A stretch of DNA of 36,569 bases from an uncultured Alphaproteobacteria bacterium (GTDB taxonomy: Bacteria > Pseudomonadota > Alphaproteobacteria > RF32 > CAG-239), in the NCBI GenBank assembly GCA_944391435.1, contig CALXTP010000078.1, forward strand, positions 1 through 36,569. Direction: 5' to 3'. Shown one piece after another: positions 8,525 to 14,780 of this stretch (position 1 is its first letter; each line of letters opens with the position of its first letter). The translations under genes and the position numbers were made by a program. The notes beneath the pieces were generated by a model. The model made no database searches. It was not told where the DNA came from and saw only the letters and a program-made list of their open reading frames with translations.

Positions 8525-9382
8525 ATGTTTACGGACAGCCATTGCCATATAGAAGATGATGAAACGGCGCTCCGGGCAGCGGCGGCGGGCGTCGAGGCAA
8601 TGCTCAATGCCGGCAGGGATTTGGACGAGGCGGAGGCACAGCTTTTGATGTGCGACAGGATGGCACGGCTCCGGGCGGCGGGCGGATTGGCGCCGATGAT
8701 GTGGACGTCGGCGGGTATCCATCCCGACAGCGCCAAAGCCAAGCTCGGGCGTATCGGTGTTGACGAGATTGTGAAGGCGGCGGAAAAGCCGCAGGTTATT
8801 GCCATCGGCGAATGCGGGCTTGATTATCACTACGGGGCGGACTGCATTAACGAACAAAAGGAAATGTTTGCGCGGCATATTGAGGCGGCGGGGGTGTCTG
8901 GGCTGCCACTGATGATTCACCAGCGCGAGGCGGAAGCCGATATGCTGGAAATGCTGGCGGCGGGCAAGCGGAAATTTCCGGAGCTTGCCGGGGTTATCCA
9001 CTGTTTTACGTCCACGCCGGATTTTGCAAAAGAGGTTTTGGCGCTGGGGTTTTATATTTCGGCATCGGGGATTGTTACTTTTAAGAGCGGGGCGGCAGTG
9101 GCAGAAGTTTTTAAGTCTTATCCGCAAGATAAGATTTTGATTGAAACCGACAGTCCGTATCTGGCGCCGGTACCTTACCGCGGCAAAACCAACGAGCCGG
9201 CGTTTGTGGTTAAGACGGCAGAGAAAATTGCCGCGATTAGGGGCTTGACGGTTGAAGAAACCGCGCGTATAACTACGGGTAACTTTTTTAATTTATATCA
9301 CAAGGCAACCCGCCCGGAATCTGGTTCGGACGACGGGAGCGCCGGTTGCTCCGTGCTTGGAAGAAAGGTGCAGAGTGTCTAA
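8525..9382 (+). CDS. TatD-family metal-dependent hydrolase (putative DNase)
   Basis: A 285-residue TIM-barrel hydrolase. Visible metal-site motifs are DSHCHI at the N-terminus, GECGLDYHYG, IHQREAEADML, GVIHCFTST and ETDSPYLAP, followed by the typical ending ITTGNFFNLY. Family members act as 3'-5' exonucleases or other phosphoesterases; the exact substrate cannot be read from sequence. AAAGGA precedes the ATG. The last eight bases overlap the start of the next gene. The pairing tatD then MBL hydrolase is typical of alphaproteobacteria. About 20 residues after NFFNLY are non-conserved. Confidence 0.9.
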   Translation: MFTDSHCHIEDDETALRAAAAGVEAMLNAGRDLDEAEAQLLMCDRMARLRAAGGLAPMMWTSAGIHPDSAKAKLGRIGVDEIVKAAEKPQVIAIGECGLDYHYGADCINEQKEMFARHIEAAGVSGLPLMIHQREAEADMLEMLAAGKRKFPELAGVIHCFTSTPDFAKEVLALGFYISASGIVTFKSGAAVAEVFKSYPQDKILIETDSPYLAPVPYRGKTNEPAFVVKTAEKIAAIRGLTVEETARITTGNFFNLYHKATRPESGSDDGSAGCSVLGRKVQSV

Positions 9383-10190
9383 GGTCATTATTTTAGGTTC
9401 GGGTGCAGCGCCGGGCGTGCCCTCGCTTGCCAACGGTTTTGGCGATTGCGACCCCAAGAATGAAAAAAATATCCGCTTAAGGAGCGGGACATATATGGAA
9501 ATCGGCGACGTGAAGTTTTTGATTGATACATCGCCGGATTTGCGTATGCAGCTCATTTTATCCAATATCCGCGATATTGATGCTGTTTTTTATACGCATA
9601 CGCATGCCGATCATCTGCACGGGATTGACGATTTGCGCGAAATCAACCGTATTACCGGGCGGGCGATAGAATTGTTTGCGTCGCCGGACAACCTCAATAT
9701 TATCCGTACGCGCTTTCCGTATCTGATAGCCGAACGCAAGGAAGACGTGGAACCGGTTTATCGGGCGGCACTGCATCCGAATCCGTTTGAATATGAAGAG
9801 AGCTTTTATTTTCGCGATTTGAAAGTAACGCCGGTTAAGCTGCAGGGGCATAACGTGGAATGTACGGGATATGTTTTTAATGACGGCGAGGTTGTACATA
9901 TTTCTGATTTTCGCGATATTCCGGAGAGCGCGTTCCGCTTTATCACGCGGCGGCCGGAGGTTTTGATTATGCCGCTGACGACGCCGGAGGGGACACGCTT
10001 TCACGCCGGGCTGGATACGCTCTTGGAATATGCCGAGCGGCTGAAGGCCAAAAAGACGATTATCACCCATATGGCGGTGGAATGCGATTATGCCAAAATC
10101 CAGGAACAATGCCCGAAGGGGGTTGATGTGGCTTACGACGGCTATGAAGCAAACTGGAAAAAGGCAGAGGCCAGGGCAGAAGGGTTTTAG
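9375..10190 (+). CDS. MBL-fold metallohydrolase (PhnP-like phosphodiesterase type)
   Basis: A 271-residue beta-lactamase-fold hydrolase. The metal-binding motif HTHADH is at residues 75-80, preceded by IDTSPDLRMQ and followed by HISDFRDIP and, near the end, TIITHMAVECDY. The pattern GSGAAPGVPSL at the N-terminus and DTSPD place it with PhnP-like cyclic phosphodiesterases. I chose the GTG at 9375 because GAAAGG lies six bases before it and the eight-base overlap with tatD suggests translational coupling; the frame opens earlier at a TTG (9357) without support. True substrate unknown. Confidence 0.87.
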   Translation: MSKVIILGSGAAPGVPSLANGFGDCDPKNEKNIRLRSGTYMEIGDVKFLIDTSPDLRMQLILSNIRDIDAVFYTHTHADHLHGIDDLREINRITGRAIELFASPDNLNIIRTRFPYLIAERKEDVEPVYRAALHPNPFEYEESFYFRDLKVTPVKLQGHNVECTGYVFNDGEVVHISDFRDIPESAFRFITRRPEVLIMPLTTPEGTRFHAGLDTLLEYAERLKAKKTIITHMAVECDYAKIQEQCPKGVDVAYDGYEANWKKAEARAEGF

Positions 10191-10326
10191 GCAGCAGAGG
10201 CTTCCGGCAGAGCGCGATTTCCGCTGAAAAAGGATAGGCGTTTCCGGCGTTCGGCAAAAAAAGGCGCAGGCAGCAGAGGCGGCGCAGACGAGTAATATTT
10301 GTAAAAAGAAGAAAGGAAAATAAGTA

Positions 10327-11205
10327 ATGTTATGCATTTACCATTCGGCAGACCATGACGGCAAAGGGTCGGCGGCGATTGTCAAATATGCCCACGGCGA
10401 TTGCGAGTTGCTGGGCTATAACTATGACCAGGAAATTCCGTATGAGGAGATTGACAAGCACCAGGATGTCGTGATTTGCGATATATCCTTTCCGATGGAA
10501 TATATGTTTAAGCTGCATGCGGAAAAAAATCTGATTTGGATTGACCACCATGCTTCGGCGATAGCGCTTTATGAAGAGCAGCTTAAAAAAGAAGGCGGAT
10601 TGGGGATTAAAGGTCTGCGCATGGTCGGCAAAGCGGCAATTGAACTGACATGGGAATATTTTTTTCCGGCGCAGCCGGTGCCGGAAGGGGTGAAACTGTT
10701 GGCGCTTAACGATTTGTTTGATTTGCGCGACAAGAGGGTGCGCCCGTTTGAGTTTGCTTTTCAATCGCTCGGCGTCAACCGTCCTTACGAGCGGGTTTGG
10801 CGCGATTTGTTTGAAGGGCAGATTGATGTGCCGCTGATGGTGGAAAAAGGCAAAGCGATTTTGGCCTTTATCAAACACCGCGATTACCGGCTGTCGCGCA
10901 ATATGGCGTTTGAAGGCACATACAACGGGTTGCGGTTTATTGCCGCCAATATGGCGCAGGCCGGCTCCGACTTTTTTGAGTCGCTGGACAATATCGCCAA
11001 TTATGATTTTATGGTCAGTTTTTCTTTAAATAAGCGTTGCAAGTGGAATTTGTCGTTCCGTACGTCAAAAGATAATGTTGACGTTTCGGCGATTGCGGCG
11101 AATTTCGGCGGCGGCGGGCATAAAAAAGCTTCTGGCGCGTCTGGGCTAGATAAACTGCCGGATTTTCTGACGCAGAATGTGCGCGAGTGGACAAAGTTTA
11201 ACTAA
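10327..11205 (+). CDS. DHH-family phosphoesterase
   Basis: The 292-residue product resembles oligoribonuclease or exopolyphosphatase-like DHH proteins. Motifs in order: SADHDGKGSAAI near the N-terminus (metal-binding Asp and His), VVICDISFP, WIDHHASAI (the DHH motif), LALNDLFDLRD, and the C-terminal DHHA1 glycine signature NFGGGGHKKASG. It has no NTPase or transport domains. A strong ribosome site (GAAAGGAAA) precedes the ATG. It lies 136 bases after the MBL gene with no clear terminator between, so it could be co-transcribed. Whether it acts on short RNA, cyclic dinucleotides or polyphosphate cannot be told. Confidence 0.85.
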   Translation: MLCIYHSADHDGKGSAAIVKYAHGDCELLGYNYDQEIPYEEIDKHQDVVICDISFPMEYMFKLHAEKNLIWIDHHASAIALYEEQLKKEGGLGIKGLRMVGKAAIELTWEYFFPAQPVPEGVKLLALNDLFDLRDKRVRPFEFAFQSLGVNRPYERVWRDLFEGQIDVPLMVEKGKAILAFIKHRDYRLSRNMAFEGTYNGLRFIAANMAQAGSDFFESLDNIANYDFMVSFSLNKRCKWNLSFRTSKDNVDVSAIAANFGGGGHKKASGASGLDKLPDFLTQNVREWTKFN

Positions 11206-11218
11206 TTGGGGCTTGTAT

Positions 11219-11310
11219 AGCACCGGTCATTATCGTCAATTTGCTCCCTTATGTACGCTTTTTATGTACACCGCGGGAGCAAATTGATTTCAAGCACCGG
11301 CACTATCCGA
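11219..11310. repeat. Nested palindromic element with flanking direct repeats
   Basis: A perfect 13-base inverted repeat TCAATTTGCTCCC (11236-11248) and GGGAGCAAATTGA (11275-11287) encloses a second inverted repeat TGTAC/GTACA (11252-11256, 11266-11270). The hairpin is flanked by similar direct repeats beginning AGCACCGG (11219-11235 and 11294-11310). There is no U-run, so it is not an ordinary terminator. It sits between the DHH and glycosylase genes. Confidence 0.6.
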
Positions 11311-11364
11311 GCCCTTGGCGTGCCTGCGGCACAAGTTTAAATTTTGGGTGTTATGAGTGAGTGG

Positions 11365-11393
11365 TTGTCTTTATTTTATTCCTGGCTTATTTC
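11365..11393 (+). promoter_or_regulatory. Possible promoter of the DNA glycosylase gene
   Basis: TTGTCT at 11365-11370, 17 bases, TATTTC at 11388-11393, about 30 bases before the start at 11426. Moderate match. Confidence 0.4.
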
Positions 11394-11425
11394 TGGGCGG
11401 GTTAGATAGGATAGGAGGCTAAGTT

Positions 11426-11935
11426 ATGCCGCGGAGTTTTTCTTATATTGCCGACGAGAGGACGCGGCGGCTGGTTATCGGTTCCATGCCGGGCGAAGCA
11501 TCGCTGGCGGCTCAGGAATATTATGCCCATCGGCACAATTTGTTTTGGCGGTTTGTTTTTGAAGCTTACGGCGAGGCGTATGACCCTGCAAATCCGCCGC
11601 CGTATGCCGCTAAAACCGGTTTGCTGCTGGCGCATGGGACGGGGCTGTGGGACGCGGTGGCGAGCTGTTTGCGCGAGGGAAGCCTTGATGCGGATATCAA
11701 AAATGCGGCGGCGAATGACTTTCCGGCCTTGTTTGCGCGTTATCCCGGCATAGAATGCCTTTTGTTTAACGGGCAGACGGCGCATAAGCTGTTTCGCCGG
11801 TTTTATCCGGAATTGCTGGAGGCGAAACGCTGGCTGCTGCTGCCGTCTACGAGCCCTGCCAATGCGTCGGTGCCGCTGGCGGTGCGGCGGGAAAAGTGGC
11901 TGGCGGCGCTCAGAGGGCAGGACGCCCGGGTGTGA
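11426..11935 (+). CDS. DNA-deoxyinosine glycosylase (uracil-DNA glycosylase superfamily, HDG/family 6 type)
   Basis: A 169-residue base-excision enzyme expected to remove hypoxanthine (and possibly other deaminated bases) from DNA. The signature is clear: LVIGSMPGEASLAAQEYYAH then NLFWRF near the N-terminus, GLWDAVASCLREGSLD with IKNAAANDF in the middle, LLFNGQTAHKLF, and LPSTSPANA at the C-terminus. Length fits the family, usually about 160-170 residues. AGGAGG lies before the ATG. A single-gene unit. Substrate preference is an inference from family membership. Confidence 0.85.
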   Translation: MPRSFSYIADERTRRLVIGSMPGEASLAAQEYYAHRHNLFWRFVFEAYGEAYDPANPPPYAAKTGLLLAHGTGLWDAVASCLREGSLDADIKNAAANDFPALFARYPGIECLLFNGQTAHKLFRRFYPELLEAKRWLLLPSTSPANASVPLAVRREKWLAALRGQDARV

Positions 11936-11968
11936 GGGGCCGGTAGCGAAAACACGGCATAAAAAAAG

Positions 11969-11987
11969 AGCGCCCGTTGCGGACGCT
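11969..11987 (-). terminator. Terminator serving the minus-strand gene(s) at 12008-12347
   Basis: Read on the minus strand: AGCGTCCG, CAA loop, CGGGCGCT (one mismatch), followed by seven T residues. On the plus strand the downstream sequence is TTATTTATATTT, so it may also terminate the glycosylase gene weakly. Confidence 0.65.
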
Positions 11988-12007
11988 TATTTATATTTGA
12001 AACTATC

Positions 12008-12091
12008 TCAAAATTCCTCGGAGATAATCTTCAGAAGAGAGCAGGCGCCTATAAAAGCGCACAGCCCCAAACAAAAAACAGAACCGCTCAT
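12008..12091 (-). CDS. Possible 27-aa hydrophobic peptide
   Basis: An ATG frame of 27 codons (begins MSGSVFCLGLCAFIGACSLL) lies between the membrane-protein gene ending at 12123 and the terminator at 11969. It would form one short hydrophobic helix. There is no ribosome binding site. I list it because the stretch between gene and terminator is otherwise unexplained; it may be plain 3' untranslated sequence. Confidence 0.2.
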   Translation of the reverse strand: MSGSVFCLGLCAFIGACSLLKIISEEF

Positions 12092-12122
12092 GAACTTTGT
12101 GGCAATGCTGCTTTTCGGAACT

Positions 12123-12347
12123 TCACCAATCCCAAAAGTGAATCAATTCTTTGAAAAATCCTGAGAGGTAGCCCAAGCAAATACTTGTGCAAAAGAAGAA
12201 TAAACCGGATATCATCCTGTCGGTGGCAGGTACTTCCACAAACCAGATATTGAGCATTCTGCAGAATGCGGCTATTGTAATGCATAAGAATGCCAACCAC
12301 ATGGCAAACCAAAGTATTGCCGTGATAATTTTTACAACCCTGATCAT
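12123..12347 (-). CDS. Small two-helix membrane protein, unknown
   Basis: A 74-residue product with two hydrophobic helices (about residues 7-28, ITAILWFAMWLAFLCITIAA, and 46-62, ISGLFFFCTSICLGYL) and a C-terminal KELIHFWDW. The frame is open upstream to 12482, but that ATG lies inside the promoter (TTGACA 12493-12498, TATACA 12470-12475), so the ATG at 12347 is the better start. It has an A-rich leader (AAAAAAAACAACAAAATT) and no Shine-Dalgarno site, like other orphans in this window. No homologue recognised. Confidence 0.55.
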   Translation of the reverse strand: MIRVVKIITAILWFAMWLAFLCITIAAFCRMLNIWFVEVPATDRMISGLFFFCTSICLGYLSGFFKELIHFWDW

Positions 12348-12469
12348 AATTTTGTTGTTTTTTTTAACGAGGTTCGGCCTTTTTCCTAATCCTTCGCGAA
12401 CGATGCTATCCGCACGGTTCAAGTCAATAATATAAGTTAATAATATAATATGTTTACGTTGTTGTTGTT

Positions 12470-12498
12470 TGTATATTGCCATTTTGGCGTTTTGTCAA
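12470..12498 (-). promoter_or_regulatory. Sigma-70-type promoter of the small membrane protein
   Basis: Minus strand: TTGACA (12493-12498), 17 bases, TATACA (12470-12475). It gives a leader of about 115 bases before the start at 12347. Confidence 0.65.
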
Positions 12499-12573
12499 TG
12501 TGTTTTTTTTAAGCATTTTATTTCAATGATTCAAAGTGGTATTTGCCTGTTTGAGTTTTTTTTCAAAAAAATT

Positions 12574-12598
12574 TGAACTTTTTTAATTTTATGACGTT
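12574..12598 (+). promoter_or_regulatory. Possible ECF-type promoter of the sigma cassette
   Basis: TGAAC (12574-12578), 16 bases, CGTT (12595-12598). This matches the common ECF promoter pattern GGAAC-N16/17-CGTT at all but one base and lies about 40 bases before the first cassette gene. It would allow the sigma factor to drive its own operon. Inference from pattern only. Confidence 0.4.
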
Positions 12599-12638
12599 AA
12601 ACTTGATGTAAGTTGAAAACGATGAAAGAAGTTTGACG

Positions 12639-12908
12639 ATGGACAAGATTTCGGCACTTTTGGCAGAGGCCAAGCCGCTTTACCGGCAGCGGCGCAAGCA
12701 GCGCCGGTGGGCAGCGGGGGCATTGTGTTCGCTTATTTGCGGCGTGTGGTTCGGGGCGACGTCCCTGATGCAGGCGCAACCCATGAGCGCGGCACAGTTT
12801 GAGGCTTATTATGCGGCTTTGTATGAGAGTGACAGCTATTTTTCATATAATGTGGCGGCTGATGAGACTGTTCCGCTCAACGGCTATGGCTTGTTAGAGG
12901 TTGTCTGA
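12639..12908 (+). CDS. Small single-helix membrane protein, probable anti-sigma (CnrY-like)
   Basis: An 89-residue protein: about 24 basic cytoplasmic residues (LLAEAKPLYRQRRKQRR), one transmembrane helix (about residues 25-43, WAAGALCSLICGVWFGATSL) and about 45 periplasmic residues. Its stop codon overlaps the ATG of the ECF sigma gene (TGATG), so the two are translationally coupled. Size, topology and position match CnrY/NccY-type anti-sigma proteins, which hold the sigma factor at the membrane through a short cytoplasmic tail. Sequence similarity to CnrY is not evident by eye, so the role is inferred from context. ATG 12639 is chosen over TTG 12633. Confidence 0.6.
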   Translation: MDKISALLAEAKPLYRQRRKQRRWAAGALCSLICGVWFGATSLMQAQPMSAAQFEAYYAALYESDSYFSYNVAADETVPLNGYGLLEVV

Positions 12909-13402
12909 TGCAGAATGTCAACTGGTTTTGCAAAAGGCTGGTCAGAAGCGTGGTGAAAAAAATGCTGAACCGCGCCGACGAGGATGTAGAACAGGAAATC
13001 TATATCCGCCTGTGGCAAAAGTTTTCCACCTACCACGAACAGGATAAATTCGGTGCATGGGTGCGGGTGGTGGCAGAAAATTATTGCAAAGACTATCTCA
13101 GGAGCAAAAGCCGGAAATTGCTGGCGGCAACCGTCAGCGAAGAGGATGGCGGGCTGGACGCTTTGGCCGCTGATGGCAATCCCGAAAGGGAGTGGCTGTG
13201 CAAATGCCGGCGCAAGCTTATCCTCAAAGCCGTGGACGAGCTGCCGGCGGAAATGCGTAAGGCGGTGGTGGCGGTTGAATTTGACGGCCTCAGCTATGAC
13301 GAGGCGGCACGAAAGCTCGGGATTAACCCGGGGACGCTTAAGTCGCGCCTGTTTAATGCCAAACGGAAGCTGCATGAAAAACTGGCATATCTTGAACTTT
13401 GA
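12908..13402 (+). CDS. ECF RNA polymerase sigma factor
   Basis: A 164-residue sigma-70-family regulator. Region 2 covers about residues 12-75 (DVEQEIYIRLWQKFSTY, then FGAWVRVVAENYCKDYLRSK, the core-binding and -10 recognition helices). Region 4 covers about 108-160 (DELPAEMRKAVVAVEFDGLS, then YDEAARKLGINPGTLKSRL, the helix-turn-helix for the -35 box). There is no region 1 or 3, as usual for ECF proteins. It is coupled to the upstream small membrane protein by a TGATG overlap and followed 79 bases later by a periplasmic LTxxQ protein. This arrangement suggests activation by an envelope signal. Confidence 0.88.
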   Translation: MQNVNWFCKRLVRSVVKKMLNRADEDVEQEIYIRLWQKFSTYHEQDKFGAWVRVVAENYCKDYLRSKSRKLLAATVSEEDGGLDALAADGNPEREWLCKCRRKLILKAVDELPAEMRKAVVAVEFDGLSYDEAARKLGINPGTLKSRLFNAKRKLHEKLAYLEL

Positions 13403-13481
13403 ATGCCGAACCGGACGGCGGGGCTAAAGGCGCCGAAGCGGAAGGGCGGACAGAAATGTTTTTTTATGAAAGGAAAGAACC

Positions 13482-14162
13482 ATGGAACAGAACAGAAAAT
13501 ATCTTTTGTTGACGGGAGCTGGCGCTTTTGTTGCCGGCGTGGCGGTAACACTGACGGTTTTCGCTTTGACGTTTTGCCCGGCGCGCGATTATGCCAAATG
13601 GCATAAGCACTGGCGGGCGCAGCATCCGGTTGCTGCTATGGTGCAGCCGATGCCGGGTCCTTTTCACCATGACGGTGTTCGCGGACCCGGAAAGCATGGG
13701 CCGGACGGGCGTTTTGAACACAGAGGCGCTCGCGGCGGCGATATGCGCCGTCCAGATGATTTGAGGCGCCCGGGACATCCGGACTTTCATCCGCAAAAGG
13801 ACATGAAAGACCGTTTTGCCGAACGGTTGGGACTGACTGATGAACAGAAAAAACAAATTGAGGAATTTCGCCGTGAAGATATGAAAAAAATGGAACCGCT
13901 GTTTAAACAGATGGATGAATTGCGCCAACAGGCCGATGCGCTGAGAGAGGAAAATAAGGCGCGGTTTGAAAGCGTGTTGACGGCAGAACAAAAAGAAATC
14001 TTGCAAAAAATGCATCAAAAACGGATGGAACGCTTGAAAAAACGCCGCCAGGGGAAGCCATTCGGCAGACCGGCTATGCAACCGGCTGAAGATGTTCCCG
14101 GAGATTTGCCGGTTTCCGCACCGGAGGAAGGTGCAACAGCTGCAACTGCGGCCGCGCAATAA
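13482..14162 (+). CDS. Membrane-anchored periplasmic LTxxQ (Spy/CnrX-like) protein with His-rich segment
   Basis: The 226-residue product begins with a transmembrane anchor (about residues 8-30) and continues in the periplasm. Residues 41-103 contain nine histidines within a Gly/Arg/Pro-rich stretch (FHHDGVRGPGKHG), a plausible metal-binding region. Residues 105-185 form long helices with two LTxxQ motifs (LTDEQ at 118-122, LTAEQ at 166-170), the hallmark of Spy/CpxP/CnrX folds, where they act as chaperone or metal sensor. The tail is Pro/Ala-rich. AAAGGAAAG precedes the ATG. As third gene after an anti-sigma candidate and an ECF sigma factor it is the likely sensor of the cassette. Confidence 0.75.
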   Translation: MEQNRKYLLLTGAGAFVAGVAVTLTVFALTFCPARDYAKWHKHWRAQHPVAAMVQPMPGPFHHDGVRGPGKHGPDGRFEHRGARGGDMRRPDDLRRPGHPDFHPQKDMKDRFAERLGLTDEQKKQIEEFRREDMKKMEPLFKQMDELRQQADALREENKARFESVLTAEQKEILQKMHQKRMERLKKRRQGKPFGRPAMQPAEDVPGDLPVSAPEEGATAATAAAQ

Positions 14163-14180
14163 TTTGCCGGAATGTTTATA

Positions 14181-14218
14181 AAAAAAAGCCGCCGGACGGA
14201 AAGTCGGGGGCTTTTTTA
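14181..14218. terminator. Bidirectional terminator between convergent genes
   Basis: AAAAAAAGCC-GCCGGAC pairs imperfectly with AGTCGG-GGGCTTTTTT. U-runs occur on both strands, so it closes both the sigma cassette and the minus-strand gene ending at 14241. Confidence 0.8.
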
Positions 14219-14240
14219 TTTTTTAATTTTCCACTCTCTT

Positions 14241-14411
14241 TCAGCGATAAACTTCAAAACGAAGGCGGGCAGCAGCGCGGCTGGCGGCACGTTGAAGTTT
14301 TTGCTGGTGTTTTTTGTAAAAAATGCGAGCTGCAATGGCAGCGGCGGAAATAGCGATTGCGCTGGCTTGCCAAAAAGCAACCGGGATTTCCATTAAACTC
14401 AAGTTATCCAT
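14241..14411 (-). CDS. 56-aa single-helix membrane protein, unknown
   Basis: A short product with one hydrophobic helix (VAFWQASAIAISAAAIAARI) followed by a basic tail (KKHQQKLQRAASRAAARLR). The coding case rests on context: a promoter with TTGACA (14480-14485) and TATAGT (14458-14463) at 16-base spacing upstream, and a shared terminator downstream. There is no Shine-Dalgarno site. Function unknown. Confidence 0.5.
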   Translation of the reverse strand: MDNLSLMEIPVAFWQASAIAISAAAIAARIFYKKHQQKLQRAASRAAARLRFEVYR

Positions 14412-14457
14412 ACGACAAAACAATTAAGTTTAACATAAAAATTACATTTCGGTGGGC

Positions 14458-14485
14458 ACTATATCCGGTTTATTTTTTTTGTCAA
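14458..14485 (-). promoter_or_regulatory. Sigma-70-type promoter of the 56-aa protein
   Basis: Minus strand: TTGACA (14480-14485), 16 bases, TATAGT (14458-14463). Confidence 0.6.
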
Positions 14486-14676
14486 GATGTTTTTTTGGCA
14501 AAAAAAGAAAAATAAAACAGGATGGCAGCGGGGTGGAGAATGAGGGGCGCGGCAGGGTTAAGGAATGGGGACGGAGGAGAGGGGAAGCAGTGGAGGAGGG
14601 AAGGAATGGGGGTAAGGTATAAAGAACGTGGTGCGGCTATCGTATCTGCTAAAATAACATAGGAAAACATTGCCTG

Positions 14677-14695
14677 TTTTAAAGCTTTTTAAACG
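14677..14695 (+). promoter_or_regulatory. AAAGCTTTTTAAACG motif upstream of deoB
   Basis: Identical over 19 bases to 8464-8482 upstream of tatD. TAAAAT follows at 14705-14710 and the deoB start is 85 bases downstream. Confidence 0.45.
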
Positions 14696-14780
14696 TGACT
14701 GGCGTAAAATCCTTTATAAATAAGGCAGCGGGCAGCGCCGGCTGGCGGTGAGCGGTACGGATTTTTATAAGGAGACAGTT

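Larger units (their letters stand above)
14412..14780. other. Intergenic region with purine-rich block
   Basis: This 369-base gap holds the promoter of the 56-aa gene at its left end and a G-rich, largely purine block at about 14520-14625 (many GGGG and GGAGG runs). The AAAGCTTTTTAAACG motif lies at 14677-14695 with TAAAAT at 14705-14710. No further gene is visible. Confidence 0.5.

Noticed and set aside
8322..8552. 76-codon plus-strand frame between holB and tatD, considered as a metG remnant
   Set aside because: The translation shows no aminoacyl-tRNA synthetase motif and crosses the poly-A/poly-T terminator.
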